Positions 17,698 to 26,708 of a stretch of DNA of 64,000 bases are shown here, one piece after another (position 1 is the first letter of the stretch; each line of letters begins with the position of its first letter). Source of the stretch: an uncultured Robinsoniella sp. (GTDB lineage Bacteria > Bacillota > Clostridia > Lachnospirales > Lachnospiraceae). The position numbers were made by a program, and so were the translations under genes. Location of the stretch: the NCBI GenBank assembly GCA_900540475.1, contig UQGG01000003.1, positions 124,001-188,000 on the forward strand. Reading direction: 5' to 3'. The notes beneath the pieces are model-generated. The model ran no database searches. It saw nothing but the letters and a program-made list of their open reading frames with translations, and was not told the DNA's origin.

Positions 17698-20250
17698 ATG
17701 AAGAGAAAGATCGTAAATAAACTGTTGGCGATCTGCTTATCAATTAGCATGATAGCTGGAACAGGATTACCGGTTACAGCAGCTGGTACCGATAATACGC
17801 CACAGACCACAGTTACTACCGAAGCAACAACAGAGAAAGCTACAAGTAATACATCAACGCTTTACAAAGTAAAACTCACATTACCTGGTATCACAGCGGC
17901 AACAAGTGTAAAATCTTTATCTGTTAAACAAAATGGAAAAGATTATACATATGATTACAAAGACTTAAAGACGGATGATAAAGGAGTCCTTTATTTAAAG
18001 CTTCCGGCAAATGCCAAAGGCCAGACAACATCGATTACCGTAAATGACGTTAGTTATTCCGGAACAGTAAACGCGAATGATGACAATGCATTTGCAGCAC
18101 CTCCGGCTAAGACAGAATCTGAGAAGACGACAGATAAAGCAACTGAAAAAGCAACCGAAAAGGCTACTGAAAAAACAACTGCAGATTCTGAATCAGAAAC
18201 AGCAAAGGGAACAGAGGCTGCTACAGAAGCTACAGAAGCTACTGAAGCAACAGATAAGAAATCCCCGGAAACTGAGCCGGTAACGGATACGAAGCCTACG
18301 GAAGAAAGCAAAGCACCGGATACGCAGCCAGCTACTACAGAGAGCCAGAAAGCGACTGAAACTACGGGTCAGACAGATAGCAATAAGACGACACCAAGCG
18401 AATCAGAAACGACTGATACGAATGGATCTCATAAAGCATCAGCAATCGATAATATTAAAATTGATTATCCGAATGAGACGCTGACGAATGTTACGGCGGA
18501 TATGAAGTACAGTGTTGATGGTGGTGCTAACTGGCTTACCTGTACAATTGAAGGTCAGGGCATGAAGATCATGGATACGATGTTCGGAAAATCTGTTCTG
18601 ATTAAAATGAGCACAGAGGCTACTGGTAAAGAGTTTGTAATTCCTGGGAAGACTGATGCGCCTAAAGTAACAGCTACAAATGCATCAGCTAAAGATATAA
18701 AAGATGGTACTTTAACAGTAACCAATCCGGGAACTGCAGAATATCAGTATCGTTTAAAAGATGGTACTTGGGGAAATATGACAGCTGGTAAAGTTACAGG
18801 TTTAGCAGCAGGTTCATACGAAGTTCGTGTAAAGGCTACGAATGCAGCATTTGCAGGTAATATAGCAGCGACTACGGTAAGCGTTAACGCAAAAGCTGAA
18901 TTATCCATAGCAAAACCAGTTTTTTCTGAAAAGTCTTATGGATATAAAGCAGCATCTTTAAATATTTCAGTTAAAAATACCGGAGATGCCGATGCAGTTG
19001 TAACAGATATTACGTTAAATGGTGCAAGTAAAGATGCATTTGAAATTATCAATAAAAGCACGGATTTAACAGTACCGGCTAATACAACTACAGGTAAGGT
19101 ATTAGGTGCTGTACAGATTAAAACTGGCTTAGATACGGGTATATATAATGCATCGGTAGTTATAGCTTATAACAATGGTCAAACAGCTACTACAGAAGTA
19201 TCGTTGACTGTAAACAAAATGAAAGTTACACCGTCAATTGATTCTGTTGAATCAAAGACATATGATAAGAGTAAAGATGCAAAAGGAAAGCTGAAACTCA
19301 CACCTCCAAACGGTTACAGTTTTGGAAATGACGAGCCTACAGCAACCGGAAAATTTGTATTTGACAGTGCTGACGCTGGATCGAAAAAAGAAGTTAGTGT
19401 TTCCGATATTAAACTGGGTAGTGGATTTGATAAGAATTACGTATTAAGTTCAACATCCATTAAGAATAAAACAACTTCTGCTAAGATCAACAAAGCGAAA
19501 AACACCAAGAAGCCGGAAGATGTTAAAGTTTCTTCCTTTACCTACAATTCAATCACAATGAAGAACGCTTCCGGAGTGGAATATTCCATCGATGATGGTG
19601 ATAACTGGAGCAGCGGTTCCTTTAAGAGCTTAAAAGAAAAGACCTCTTATACAATTTTAGCAAGATTCAAAGAATCAACCAATTATGAAGCATCCAAATC
19701 TGTATCGGTAGAGCAAACAACACTGCGTAACCCAATTATCAGCAATCCGCAGAATAATAAGGTTACAGGCGTACAGACCACAACCAGTTACAAAACAGGT
19801 TCGACTTTAACATTTACAGCTACTGGAGCAGGATCAGAGATTAAATCTCCATCCCAGTCACCATCGTTAGATGATATTAGATATATTCCGGTAAGTTGGA
19901 CTTCATATGTAAATGGAACTTGGGATAATAATGCATCATCCAACAGCGGCAGTTTTAAGCTGAATAGTTCCGGAAGTTATACGTTGTCAGTTTCTTTCCA
20001 AAAACAGAAATATGATGGAACAAATTGGGTAAATGAGACAACAACTAAGGATACTAAATCAGTTTCCTATAAGGTTGTAACATCAACTACAACTTCATCT
20101 ACCAACAAGAATACAACCAATAAAACCGGAGTTAAAACCGGAGATGTAAATCCGATTATGCTGATGGTTATCTTACTGGTAGTATCTGGTGCAGTAATCG
20201 TGGTATTGGTTGTAAGAACTAGATCAAAACGCAGACAGCACAGAGAATAA
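17698..20250 (+). CDS. Cell-surface protein with YDG-like domain and C-terminal anchor
   Basis: An 850-residue secreted, probably wall-anchored protein. Residues 1-29 are a signal peptide. A Thr/Glu/Lys-rich low-complexity stretch ('EKATEKATEK', about 135-245) resembles a flexible wall-spanning stalk. Beta-rich modules follow, including an NEAT/Ig-like region, a segment like the YDG repeats of large adhesins (starting 'VESKTYDKSKDAKGKL', near 517) and a further Ig-like part. The end has 'VKTGD' at about 812-816, a hydrophobic helix (819-838) and a basic tail, the layout of a sortase signal with a non-LPXTG motif. Ligand unknown. A tight GGAGAGAAGG ribosome site supports the start. Confidence 0.75.
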   Translation: MKRKIVNKLLAICLSISMIAGTGLPVTAAGTDNTPQTTVTTEATTEKATSNTSTLYKVKLTLPGITAATSVKSLSVKQNGKDYTYDYKDLKTDDKGVLYLKLPANAKGQTTSITVNDVSYSGTVNANDDNAFAAPPAKTESEKTTDKATEKATEKATEKTTADSESETAKGTEAATEATEATEATDKKSPETEPVTDTKPTEESKAPDTQPATTESQKATETTGQTDSNKTTPSESETTDTNGSHKASAIDNIKIDYPNETLTNVTADMKYSVDGGANWLTCTIEGQGMKIMDTMFGKSVLIKMSTEATGKEFVIPGKTDAPKVTATNASAKDIKDGTLTVTNPGTAEYQYRLKDGTWGNMTAGKVTGLAAGSYEVRVKATNAAFAGNIAATTVSVNAKAELSIAKPVFSEKSYGYKAASLNISVKNTGDADAVVTDITLNGASKDAFEIINKSTDLTVPANTTTGKVLGAVQIKTGLDTGIYNASVVIAYNNGQTATTEVSLTVNKMKVTPSIDSVESKTYDKSKDAKGKLKLTPPNGYSFGNDEPTATGKFVFDSADAGSKKEVSVSDIKLGSGFDKNYVLSSTSIKNKTTSAKINKAKNTKKPEDVKVSSFTYNSITMKNASGVEYSIDDGDNWSSGSFKSLKEKTSYTILARFKESTNYEASKSVSVEQTTLRNPIISNPQNNKVTGVQTTTSYKTGSTLTFTATGAGSEIKSPSQSPSLDDIRYIPVSWTSYVNGTWDNNASSNSGSFKLNSSGSYTLSVSFQKQKYDGTNWVNETTTKDTKSVSYKVVTSTTTSSTNKNTTNKTGVKTGDVNPIMLMVILLVVSGAVIVVLVVRTRSKRRQHRE

Positions 20251-20286
20251 TTACATGAATAACAAAGTATTAAAAATATAGTCAGG

Positions 20287-20316
20287 AAAAGCTCTCGCCG
20301 CCAGGTGGGAGCTTTT
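20287..20316. terminator. Terminator after the surface protein
   Basis: AAAAGCTCTC pairs with GGGAGCTTTT (one G-T pair) around a short loop and is followed by TTCTTATT. On the minus strand it can also end the convergent DeoR gene. Confidence 0.8.
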
Positions 20317-20333
20317 CTTATTCACAGATGAAT

Positions 20334-21092
20334 TTAATAATGCATTTCAATATGGTTTTCACGACAATAATCACTATATTCCTGTGGTGGCATTTCATCC
20401 GTAACAATATGGTCAACCTGACTCAGAGGACAGTAGGTCATGAGAGAGAAGTGACCGAATTTCGTATGATCAGCTAAAAGGAAATGCGTATGGCTGTTTT
20501 CTATGACTGCCTTTTTAACCGTATATTCTTCTCTTGTTGCATTTGTGAGTCCGTTTGCAATGGTGAGTCCGGTGCATGCCATAAATGCTTTTGTGATATT
20601 GTAGGTTTTCAGATAGTCAATGACTTCATTGCCCACAAATGACAGAGTTTCCCGTTTTAAGGTACCCGGAAGGGAGATAAGAGTCAGATTCGGGTAAGGA
20701 ATTGCTTTCAGGCAGACCTGAACACTGTTGGTGATGATGGTACATTCTTTGTGGGAAATATAATCGATCATATTAATACAGGTTGTGCCTGTGTCAATAT
20801 AAATAATATCTCCATCGTTGACAAATCCCGCAGCCATCTTGCATATGGTATCTTTTTCAGCAGCGTATTTTGTATGACGTTCTTCAAACGGTATGACGTC
20901 GCTGATTGGCGGAGCCTCTGCAACAGTTACGCCGCCGTAAACTTTCTTGATCGTCCCTTTTTTAACCAGGGTGTCGATATCTCTTCGTATGGTATTCTTA
21001 GATACCGCAAACTGCTCGCAGAGCGTATCCAGAGAAACTGATTTTTGTTCTAATATGTATTGTTCGATTGAGTCAATTCTTTTTGTACGCAT
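20334..21092 (-). CDS. DeoR-family sugar-responsive transcriptional regulator
   Basis: A 252-residue repressor of the DeoR/GlpR type. The N-terminal winged helix has 'SIEQYILEQKSVSLDTLCEQ' and 'VSKNTIRRDIDTLVKKG'; the C-terminal DeoR sensor domain (about 75-235) has 'YIDTGTTCINMIDYI' and 'KAFMACTGLTIANGLTNAT', where sugar phosphates bind in related proteins. IolR of Bacillus subtilis is a DeoR-family protein, and this gene is divergent from a transporter-aldolase group that fits inositol use, so a similar role is plausible but unproven. Start ATG follows AGGAGAGG; a TATAAT box lies about 35 bases upstream on the minus strand. Confidence 0.88.
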   Translation of the reverse strand: MRTKRIDSIEQYILEQKSVSLDTLCEQFAVSKNTIRRDIDTLVKKGTIKKVYGGVTVAEAPPISDVIPFEERHTKYAAEKDTICKMAAGFVNDGDIIYIDTGTTCINMIDYISHKECTIITNSVQVCLKAIPYPNLTLISLPGTLKRETLSFVGNEVIDYLKTYNITKAFMACTGLTIANGLTNATREEYTVKKAVIENSHTHFLLADHTKFGHFSLMTYCPLSQVDHIVTDEMPPQEYSDYCRENHIEMHY

Positions 21093-21197
21093 AGTCCATT
21101 CCCTCTCCTAAATGATGAGTATATTATAGTATATTTTGGGTAAGTTGAAAAGGTGTATTTTGTAATATTTTTAATTTTATGGATGTGTATGCCAGAA

Positions 21198-21212
21198 AAT
21201 ACAAAGTGTATT
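21198..21212. promoter_or_regulatory. Candidate operator in the DeoR-MFS divergent region
   Basis: AATACA, three bases, TGTATT: a perfect small inverted repeat. A related TGTATTTT half-site lies near 21153. Both are between the divergent DeoR and MFS genes, so they are candidate DeoR sites. The rest of this 373-base gap is A+T rich with no further clear element. Confidence 0.4.
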
Positions 21213-21319
21213 CCCTTGATCTGTTTGAATTATAGAGTACAAGAACGGTATATTTTTGAAAATTTCAGCAACACTACCATAATATTATCACGATGAAGTT
21301 AAAATATAACCAAAAACAA

Positions 21320-21348
21320 TTGACAACAATATCAAAACATGCTAGGAT
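21320..21348 (+). promoter_or_regulatory. Sigma-A promoter of the MFS-aldolase genes
   Basis: TTGACA, 17 bases, TAGGAT, with the -10 about 118 bases before the MFS start codon. Confidence 0.75.
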
Positions 21349-21465
21349 AAATGCATAAAAATGATCAATACATATCCAAAACCAGGTTAAAGATAATAAA
21401 AAGTTCTTTAATAATTATTTAACAATTAATGATTTGCGATTTTGGCGTTATGGGAGGAGAAAAAG

Positions 21466-22767
21466 ATGTATTTAAACAGCAGGCAGAAAAGGCAGCGGGT
21501 GCTGATGATGATATTTGGAGCATTTGCGATATTTTTTACCGGTTATCCTCATATATGGTCTGTATATCAGCCGTATATCCGGGAACTGACAGGATGGACA
21601 GAGGGACAGACGTCCATGTGTTTTTATCTGTCTATGTTAACCTTTGTGTTTGGCAATATTTTTGGAGGACGTATTCAGGACAGATATAGTCCCAAAATAG
21701 CAATTGCAGTTGGAGGAGGTATTTTTGCGGCGGGCATTTTGCTGTCGGCGTTTTTGATTATACCGTCGCCGCTGCCCATGTATTTTACATATGGTGTGAT
21801 GCAGGGATTTGGACAGGGAATGATGTATACCACGATTCTTTCCACAGCACAGAAGTGGTTTCCACACAAACTTGGATTTGCATCAGGCGTTGTGGTTACG
21901 GCAAATGGTCTGTGCGGATTCTTTCTTGCTCCGGTCAGCAGAGTGATTTTAGCGGAGGATGGTCCGAAAACGGCGTTTTTGCTGATTGGAAGCGTAATAG
22001 CCATTTCCTGGGTTTTAGGCTGCATATTTATTAAAAATCCCCGGCAGGCTGGCGTCAGGGAGACAGATCGTCCCGGTTGGGTTGCAGATGAGACACCCTC
22101 TTTGGAAAAGGAAAAACAATATACATCCAAAGAGATGATACGTACCAGAAAATTCTACTATCTGGTTGCAACAATGCTTTTTGGGCTGATTTCTTATTTC
22201 ATGATTTCCCCGGTTGCACAGGGGATTCAGACAGAACGGGGAATTGACGTATCCATTGCTGTGACGGCGGTCATGTTAGGTTCCATCATGAATGCATCCG
22301 CAAGACTGTTTCTGCCTTCTATGGCGGATAAAATAGGAAGAGTGAAGTGCGTAAAAGGAGTGCTGGTGGTATCGGTTGCAGCGATGATTATGCTGGCAGT
22401 ATCGAAATCTATGTTTACTGCTCTCACCACCGTTTCGGTAGTGCTGATGTATGGCTGCTATGGGGGCATCATGGGAAGTTTCCCCTCCCTTACAAGTTCC
22501 ATTTTCGGACTTTCCCATTCCGGGGAAAACTACGGATTTGTCATGTCAGGAATTGTAATTGCTACCCTTGGAGCGCCCTTTGTGGCAAATTTATTGACAG
22601 CCAATGGCTTTGATACCAACATGGGATTTATAGTCGGGGTAATTTGTGCAGCGCTTTCCGTTCTGTTTATCCTTCTTCTGGAAAGAGAACTGTCGGATAA
22701 GCGGGCAGGAAAAGACTTTGGGAATCAGGAAGAAAAGAAACAGGCAAGAGTAATTACTGCAAAGTAA
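21466..22767 (+). CDS. MFS transporter, OFA (oxalate/formate antiporter) type
   Basis: A 433-residue, twelve-helix major facilitator. The start at 21466 directly follows GGGAGGAGAAAAAG, which is better than the in-frame ATG at 21442. The opening 'GYPHIWSVYQPYIRELTGW' and the glycine-rich 'GVMQGFGQGMMYTT' with 'KWFPHKLGFASG' are typical of the OFA family, whose members exchange small organic acids. A hydrophilic loop separates the two six-helix halves near residue 200. The next gene is an aldolase, so export of an acid product or uptake of an acid or sugar substrate is possible; the substrate cannot be read from the sequence. Confidence 0.85.
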   Translation: MYLNSRQKRQRVLMMIFGAFAIFFTGYPHIWSVYQPYIRELTGWTEGQTSMCFYLSMLTFVFGNIFGGRIQDRYSPKIAIAVGGGIFAAGILLSAFLIIPSPLPMYFTYGVMQGFGQGMMYTTILSTAQKWFPHKLGFASGVVVTANGLCGFFLAPVSRVILAEDGPKTAFLLIGSVIAISWVLGCIFIKNPRQAGVRETDRPGWVADETPSLEKEKQYTSKEMIRTRKFYYLVATMLFGLISYFMISPVAQGIQTERGIDVSIAVTAVMLGSIMNASARLFLPSMADKIGRVKCVKGVLVVSVAAMIMLAVSKSMFTALTTVSVVLMYGCYGGIMGSFPSLTSSIFGLSHSGENYGFVMSGIVIATLGAPFVANLLTANGFDTNMGFIVGVICAALSVLFILLLERELSDKRAGKDFGNQEEKKQARVITAK

Positions 22768-22825
22768 TTATAATTGCATCAAAATAAAATCAAATTTAAT
22801 GATAATAGAATAGGAGGAATGATCG

Positions 22826-23671
22826 ATGGCATTAGTAAAAATGAAAGACCTGCTGGAAAGAGCTAAGGCAGCAAAAACAGGATGCGGGGCATTCAGTGTG
22901 GGGAACATGGAAATGGTAAAAGGTGCCCTGCGGGCGGCGGAAGAGACAAATACTCCAATTATACTGCAGATCGCAGAGGTGAGGTTAAAACATTCACCCC
23001 TGGAATTAATGGGACCTATGATGGTGCAGGCGGCAAAAGAAGCAAAGGTGGATATAGCCGTGCATCTGGATCACGGTCTCACAATGGAAACCGTAAATAA
23101 GGCATTAGAACTGGGATTTACCTCTGTGATGTTTGACGGGTCTACCAGCCCTTTTGAAGATAATATAGCAAAGACAAAACAAGTGGTGGAGCTGGCTAAA
23201 AAATACGGAGCTACTGTGGAAGCGGAACTTGGACTGGTTGGGGGAAGTGAAGATGGAAGCTGTGACCATGGAATCCGCTGTACCGATCCGGAAGATGCTA
23301 AGATCTTCTGTGAAAAAACAGGCGTGGATGCACTGGCTGTTGCTATCGGGAATGCCCATGGCAATTATCCGGTTGCACCGACACTGGCATTTGATGTTTT
23401 GGAGAAAATCCATCACAATACCAATGTCCCGCTGGTACTACATGGAGGAAGTGGAATTACAGATGAAGATTTCCAAAGGGCAATTTCTCTGGGAATCTGT
23501 AAAGTGAACATAGCTACGGCGAGCTTTAACAGCCTGATGGAAAAAGTTGAGGCGTATATGGGTACTCCGGGAAAACACAATTATTTTGATTTAAATACGG
23601 CTATGGAAACCGGCGTTTACGAAAATGTAAAACGGCATATAGGGGTATTCCAGACGATATACCAATCATAG
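22826..23671 (+). CDS. Class II fructose-bisphosphate-type aldolase (IolJ-like)
   Basis: A 281-residue zinc-dependent ketose-bisphosphate aldolase. Zinc and substrate motifs are present: 'AVHLDHGLT' (zinc His), 'GATVEAELGLVGGSED', 'AIGNAHGNYP' (zinc His) and 'VLHGGSGITDEDF'. Family members split fructose-1,6-bisphosphate, tagatose-1,6-bisphosphate or, as IolJ, 2-deoxy-5-keto-gluconate 6-phosphate into dihydroxyacetone phosphate and malonate semialdehyde. The iol operon downstream lacks any other aldolase, so an IolJ role is the best guess. TAGGAGGAATGATCG precedes the ATG. The 256 bases after it hold no supported gene. Confidence 0.82.
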   Translation: MALVKMKDLLERAKAAKTGCGAFSVGNMEMVKGALRAAEETNTPIILQIAEVRLKHSPLELMGPMMVQAAKEAKVDIAVHLDHGLTMETVNKALELGFTSVMFDGSTSPFEDNIAKTKQVVELAKKYGATVEAELGLVGGSEDGSCDHGIRCTDPEDAKIFCEKTGVDALAVAIGNAHGNYPVAPTLAFDVLEKIHHNTNVPLVLHGGSGITDEDFQRAISLGICKVNIATASFNSLMEKVEAYMGTPGKHNYFDLNTAMETGVYENVKRHIGVFQTIYQS

Positions 23672-23927
23672 ATGAAGGGTACGAATACTTCGGAATAGCT
23701 CTCTGTTTCTGGGCTTACGGGATGAGACTGGGGCGTGCAGATGGCAGGAATGAATTTTCAAATGCGCTCTATTGTATTTACCCCGGGAGACATCAGAAGT
23801 ATCATCATGAATCTTCACTTGTTTACCTTCCCGATATTGGATATAATGAAAAAAGACAATTGGGAGGCAGGAATGTTATTTTAACCTCTCTTTTCTATAT
23901 ATAAAATTGGCTGACGGGGTAAAGTGT

Positions 23928-24872
23928 ATGAGGAAAACAGGGCTGCTCCTTATGGGAGTGTTGTGTATGGTACTTTTGGCAGGGTGCAGTAAAAGACAGG
24001 AGACGGTATCGAAAACGGATCCGTATGTGATCGGGGTTGTGACGAAATCCAGAGACAGTGAATATTGGATGTCGGTTTGTTCCGGCATGGAAAAAGCAGC
24101 CGAAGAGGAGGGCGTCTCCGTTTTAATTGTTTCGCCGGATACGGAAACCGATGTCCGGCTTCAGAAAAAAATGATACAGGATCTTCTGGATAAAAAGGTG
24201 GATGCACTGGCGGTATCTCCCATAGATTCCTACAGCAATGCTGATTACATAAAAGAGGCGCAGGATATGGGGATACCGGTATTTTCCTATGATACGCAGA
24301 TTGCGGATGCCAGTGTGCCTTATATTGGGATTGACAATGAAAAGGCAGGAAGGGATCTGGCTGAGTACATGGCTGGACAATTACGTGGTAAGGGGAAAGT
24401 TGGAATTATATCCGGGGATTTGAAACAGACGGCACATGCCAGCAGAATCAAAGGATTTGAGGACTATATAGAAAAAAATACGGATATTCAGGTGTCATTT
24501 GTGGAGAGCGGATACAGTAACCTTCAGATGTCTGAACGGGAAATAAGCAGGCTTATGAATGACAATCCGGATATCTCCGGAATTCTCGCCACCAGCGCAG
24601 TAACTGCTCTTGGCATCATGGAGTATATGAAAGGGAGCCCGGTCACCATCGTTACGGTGGATGCTCAGGAAGATGCTATAGAGGCAGTAAAAAACGGCGG
24701 CATTGCGGCACTGGCATCCCAGTCCGGTTATGAGATTGGAGAGGAGACGATCCGTTATATCGTTAAATATAAAAATGGAAATGACCAGGAGGACCAGACG
24801 ATCCTTCCTGTAGAAGTAATTACCCATGAAAATGTGGAAGATTATGAAAAGGTAAAAGAAACTTTATCATAA
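23928..24872 (+). CDS. Sugar-binding lipoprotein, periplasmic-binding type I
   Basis: A 314-residue binding lipoprotein. The ATG at 23928 is chosen over the TTG at 23907 because it begins a clean lipoprotein signal with lipobox 'LLAGC' (Cys20). The remainder is a ribose-binding-like fold with 'YVIGVVTKSRDSEYWMSV' and 'DALAVSPIDSYSNADYIKEA', 'YIGIDNEKAGRDLAEYMAG' and 'VTIVTVDAQEDAIEAVKNGG'. Such proteins usually feed a sugar ABC transporter, and inositol binders are among them. No permease or ATPase lies nearby; instead there is a symporter and a sensor kinase, so it may present a ligand to the kinase (inference). Confidence 0.85.
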   Translation: MRKTGLLLMGVLCMVLLAGCSKRQETVSKTDPYVIGVVTKSRDSEYWMSVCSGMEKAAEEEGVSVLIVSPDTETDVRLQKKMIQDLLDKKVDALAVSPIDSYSNADYIKEAQDMGIPVFSYDTQIADASVPYIGIDNEKAGRDLAEYMAGQLRGKGKVGIISGDLKQTAHASRIKGFEDYIEKNTDIQVSFVESGYSNLQMSEREISRLMNDNPDISGILATSAVTALGIMEYMKGSPVTIVTVDAQEDAIEAVKNGGIAALASQSGYEIGEETIRYIVKYKNGNDQEDQTILPVEVITHENVEDYEKVKETLS

Positions 24873-25076
24873 TATATCCAAACCTAAAAATAAGACACAA
24901 AAATATAGAAATATTACAACATGATAATGATGAGATTATGAATATGGTAATTTATTTGAATACTTAAAAAATAACCCATAAAAAGTACCCGCTAATCTAA
25001 AAAATACCTTACTGGGAAAGCTTTTGAAATCAGGTAGAATAAAGATATCAGATGGAAAAAGAAAGGCGGTAAGGAA

Positions 25077-26675
25077 ATGTTATTTACGGTATTTAGTTTT
25101 TTACTTTGTATGGTTTTGGTAGGGGTTTACGTTGTAAGACAAACGAGAAAGTCAAGCCTGGATACCCAGGATGGTTACTTTCTGGCCGGCAGATCACTCA
25201 CCGCTCCGGTTATTGCAAGTTCAATTATTTTGACAAATCTGTCTACCGAACAGCTAATCGGGCAAAGCGGTCAGGCGTATGCGGCAAATATGGGACCAAT
25301 GGCATGGGAAGCGACTTCCTGTATCGCAACTATTTTTCTGGCAGCACTCTTTTTGCCCAGATATTTAAAGGCGGGAATTACAACCATACCGGAGTTTCTG
25401 GAAAAAAGGTATGACGGAAGAGTAAAGAGAATTGTTTCGGTTTTGTTTTTGCTGGGGTATTTATTCTGCTATCTGCCCACCGTATTGTATTCCGGGGCAC
25501 TGGTGTTTAACCAGATTTTTGGAATTGACAAAATGCTTGGCAGTTCCCAGTTTATGGGCGTGGTTGTAACAGCTACGGCGCTGGGATTCATCGGAGCCGC
25601 TTATGCGGTTATCGGAGGGCTGAAGGCTTCGGCATCAGCGGACAGTATCTTTGGAATTGGATTAATTATCGGCGGATTTATGATTCCGCTGCTGGGGCTG
25701 GCGTCCCTTGGCGGGGGGAATCCGCTTGCAGGAATCCAGCATTTGATTGAACTGATCCCTGCAGAAAAATTTAATGCGATAAATCCGGCAAATGCTCAGG
25801 CACCCATGGTACCGTGGCCGCTGCTTTTCACGGGGATGATGTTTAATAACCTGTTTTACTGGTGTACCAACCAGTCCATCATCCAGAGAGCACTAGCTGC
25901 AAAAAATTTAAAAGAAGCACAGAAAGGGGCACTGCTGGCTGGGGCATTTAAGCTGCTTACACCACTGTTTATCACTTTCTGCGGTATTATCGCATATGGG
26001 AAATTCGGAACTTCACTTGCCAATCCGGATCTGGCTTATCCAATGCTGGTACTGGATGTACTGCCAAAGGCATTGCTGGGATTCTTTGCAGCTGTTTTAT
26101 TCGGTGCGATCTTAAGCTCTTTTAATGGTGCTTTAAACGGTTCGATTGCAATGTACACACTGGATATACATAAACCCTTATTCAATCCCAAGGCAACAGA
26201 TAAAGATCTGGTCAAAATCGGAAGGCGTTTTGGATTCGGGCTGGCTGCACTTTCTATCGTAGTAGCGCCGTTAGTAAGTTTTGCACCTACAGGATTATAT
26301 GATTTCCTGCAGTCTTGTTTCGGATTTTATAACATGCCGATTCTGGCGGCGGTCATTGTGGGAATTTTCTCGAAAAAGGTGCCTGCATCAGCGCCCAAGG
26401 TAGTTTTGGTGTCGCATGTTATCCTTTATAGTATTTCGAAGTTTTTACCATTGAATGTCCATTATTTATATATCTTAACCGTTTTATTCATTATAGATGT
26501 ACTGGTATTGCTGTTTATTGGAAAGATTCATCCAAGAGAAACAGATTTTGTCCTGGAGGATGTAAAAGCGGTAGACTTAACGCCCTGGAAGCATATGAAA
26601 CTGGCATCTGTATTCTGTGTTGCGGGCCTTGTGGTATTATATTTTATCTTCTCCCCTCTGGGACTTGGAAAATAG
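25077..26675 (+). CDS. Sodium:solute symporter (SSS/SLC5 family)
   Basis: A 532-residue membrane protein with about 13-14 helices. 'DGYFLAGRSLTAPVIASSII' followed by 'LTNLSTEQLIGQSGQAYAAN' is the classic SGLT/vSGLT opening, and 'WCTNQSIIQRALAAKNLKEA' is the conserved middle block. The family couples sodium entry to uptake of sugars or polyols, including myo-inositol (SMIT). The next gene, 33 bases on, is an inositol-dehydrogenase-like enzyme, so a polyol or inositol substrate is likely. GGCGGTAAGGA precedes the ATG. The 204-base gap before it is A+T rich with no convincing promoter. Confidence 0.9.
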   Translation: MLFTVFSFLLCMVLVGVYVVRQTRKSSLDTQDGYFLAGRSLTAPVIASSIILTNLSTEQLIGQSGQAYAANMGPMAWEATSCIATIFLAALFLPRYLKAGITTIPEFLEKRYDGRVKRIVSVLFLLGYLFCYLPTVLYSGALVFNQIFGIDKMLGSSQFMGVVVTATALGFIGAAYAVIGGLKASASADSIFGIGLIIGGFMIPLLGLASLGGGNPLAGIQHLIELIPAEKFNAINPANAQAPMVPWPLLFTGMMFNNLFYWCTNQSIIQRALAAKNLKEAQKGALLAGAFKLLTPLFITFCGIIAYGKFGTSLANPDLAYPMLVLDVLPKALLGFFAAVLFGAILSSFNGALNGSIAMYTLDIHKPLFNPKATDKDLVKIGRRFGFGLAALSIVVAPLVSFAPTGLYDFLQSCFGFYNMPILAAVIVGIFSKKVPASAPKVVLVSHVILYSISKFLPLNVHYLYILTVLFIIDVLVLLFIGKIHPRETDFVLEDVKAVDLTPWKHMKLASVFCVAGLVVLYFIFSPLGLGK

Positions 26676-26708
26676 TGAAAAATAATAGAAGAAGAGAGGT
26701 AATTATTC

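Noticed and set aside
22826..23671. Calling the class II aldolase a glycolytic fructose-bisphosphate aldolase (fba)
   Set aside because: The neighbours are transport and inositol-type genes and the sequence cannot settle the substrate, so only an IolJ-like label is given.
23672..23927. A possible 60-codon frame (23722-23904) between the aldolase and the lipoprotein
   Set aside because: No good ribosome site, no recognisable domain and unconvincing composition; it looks like non-coding sequence.
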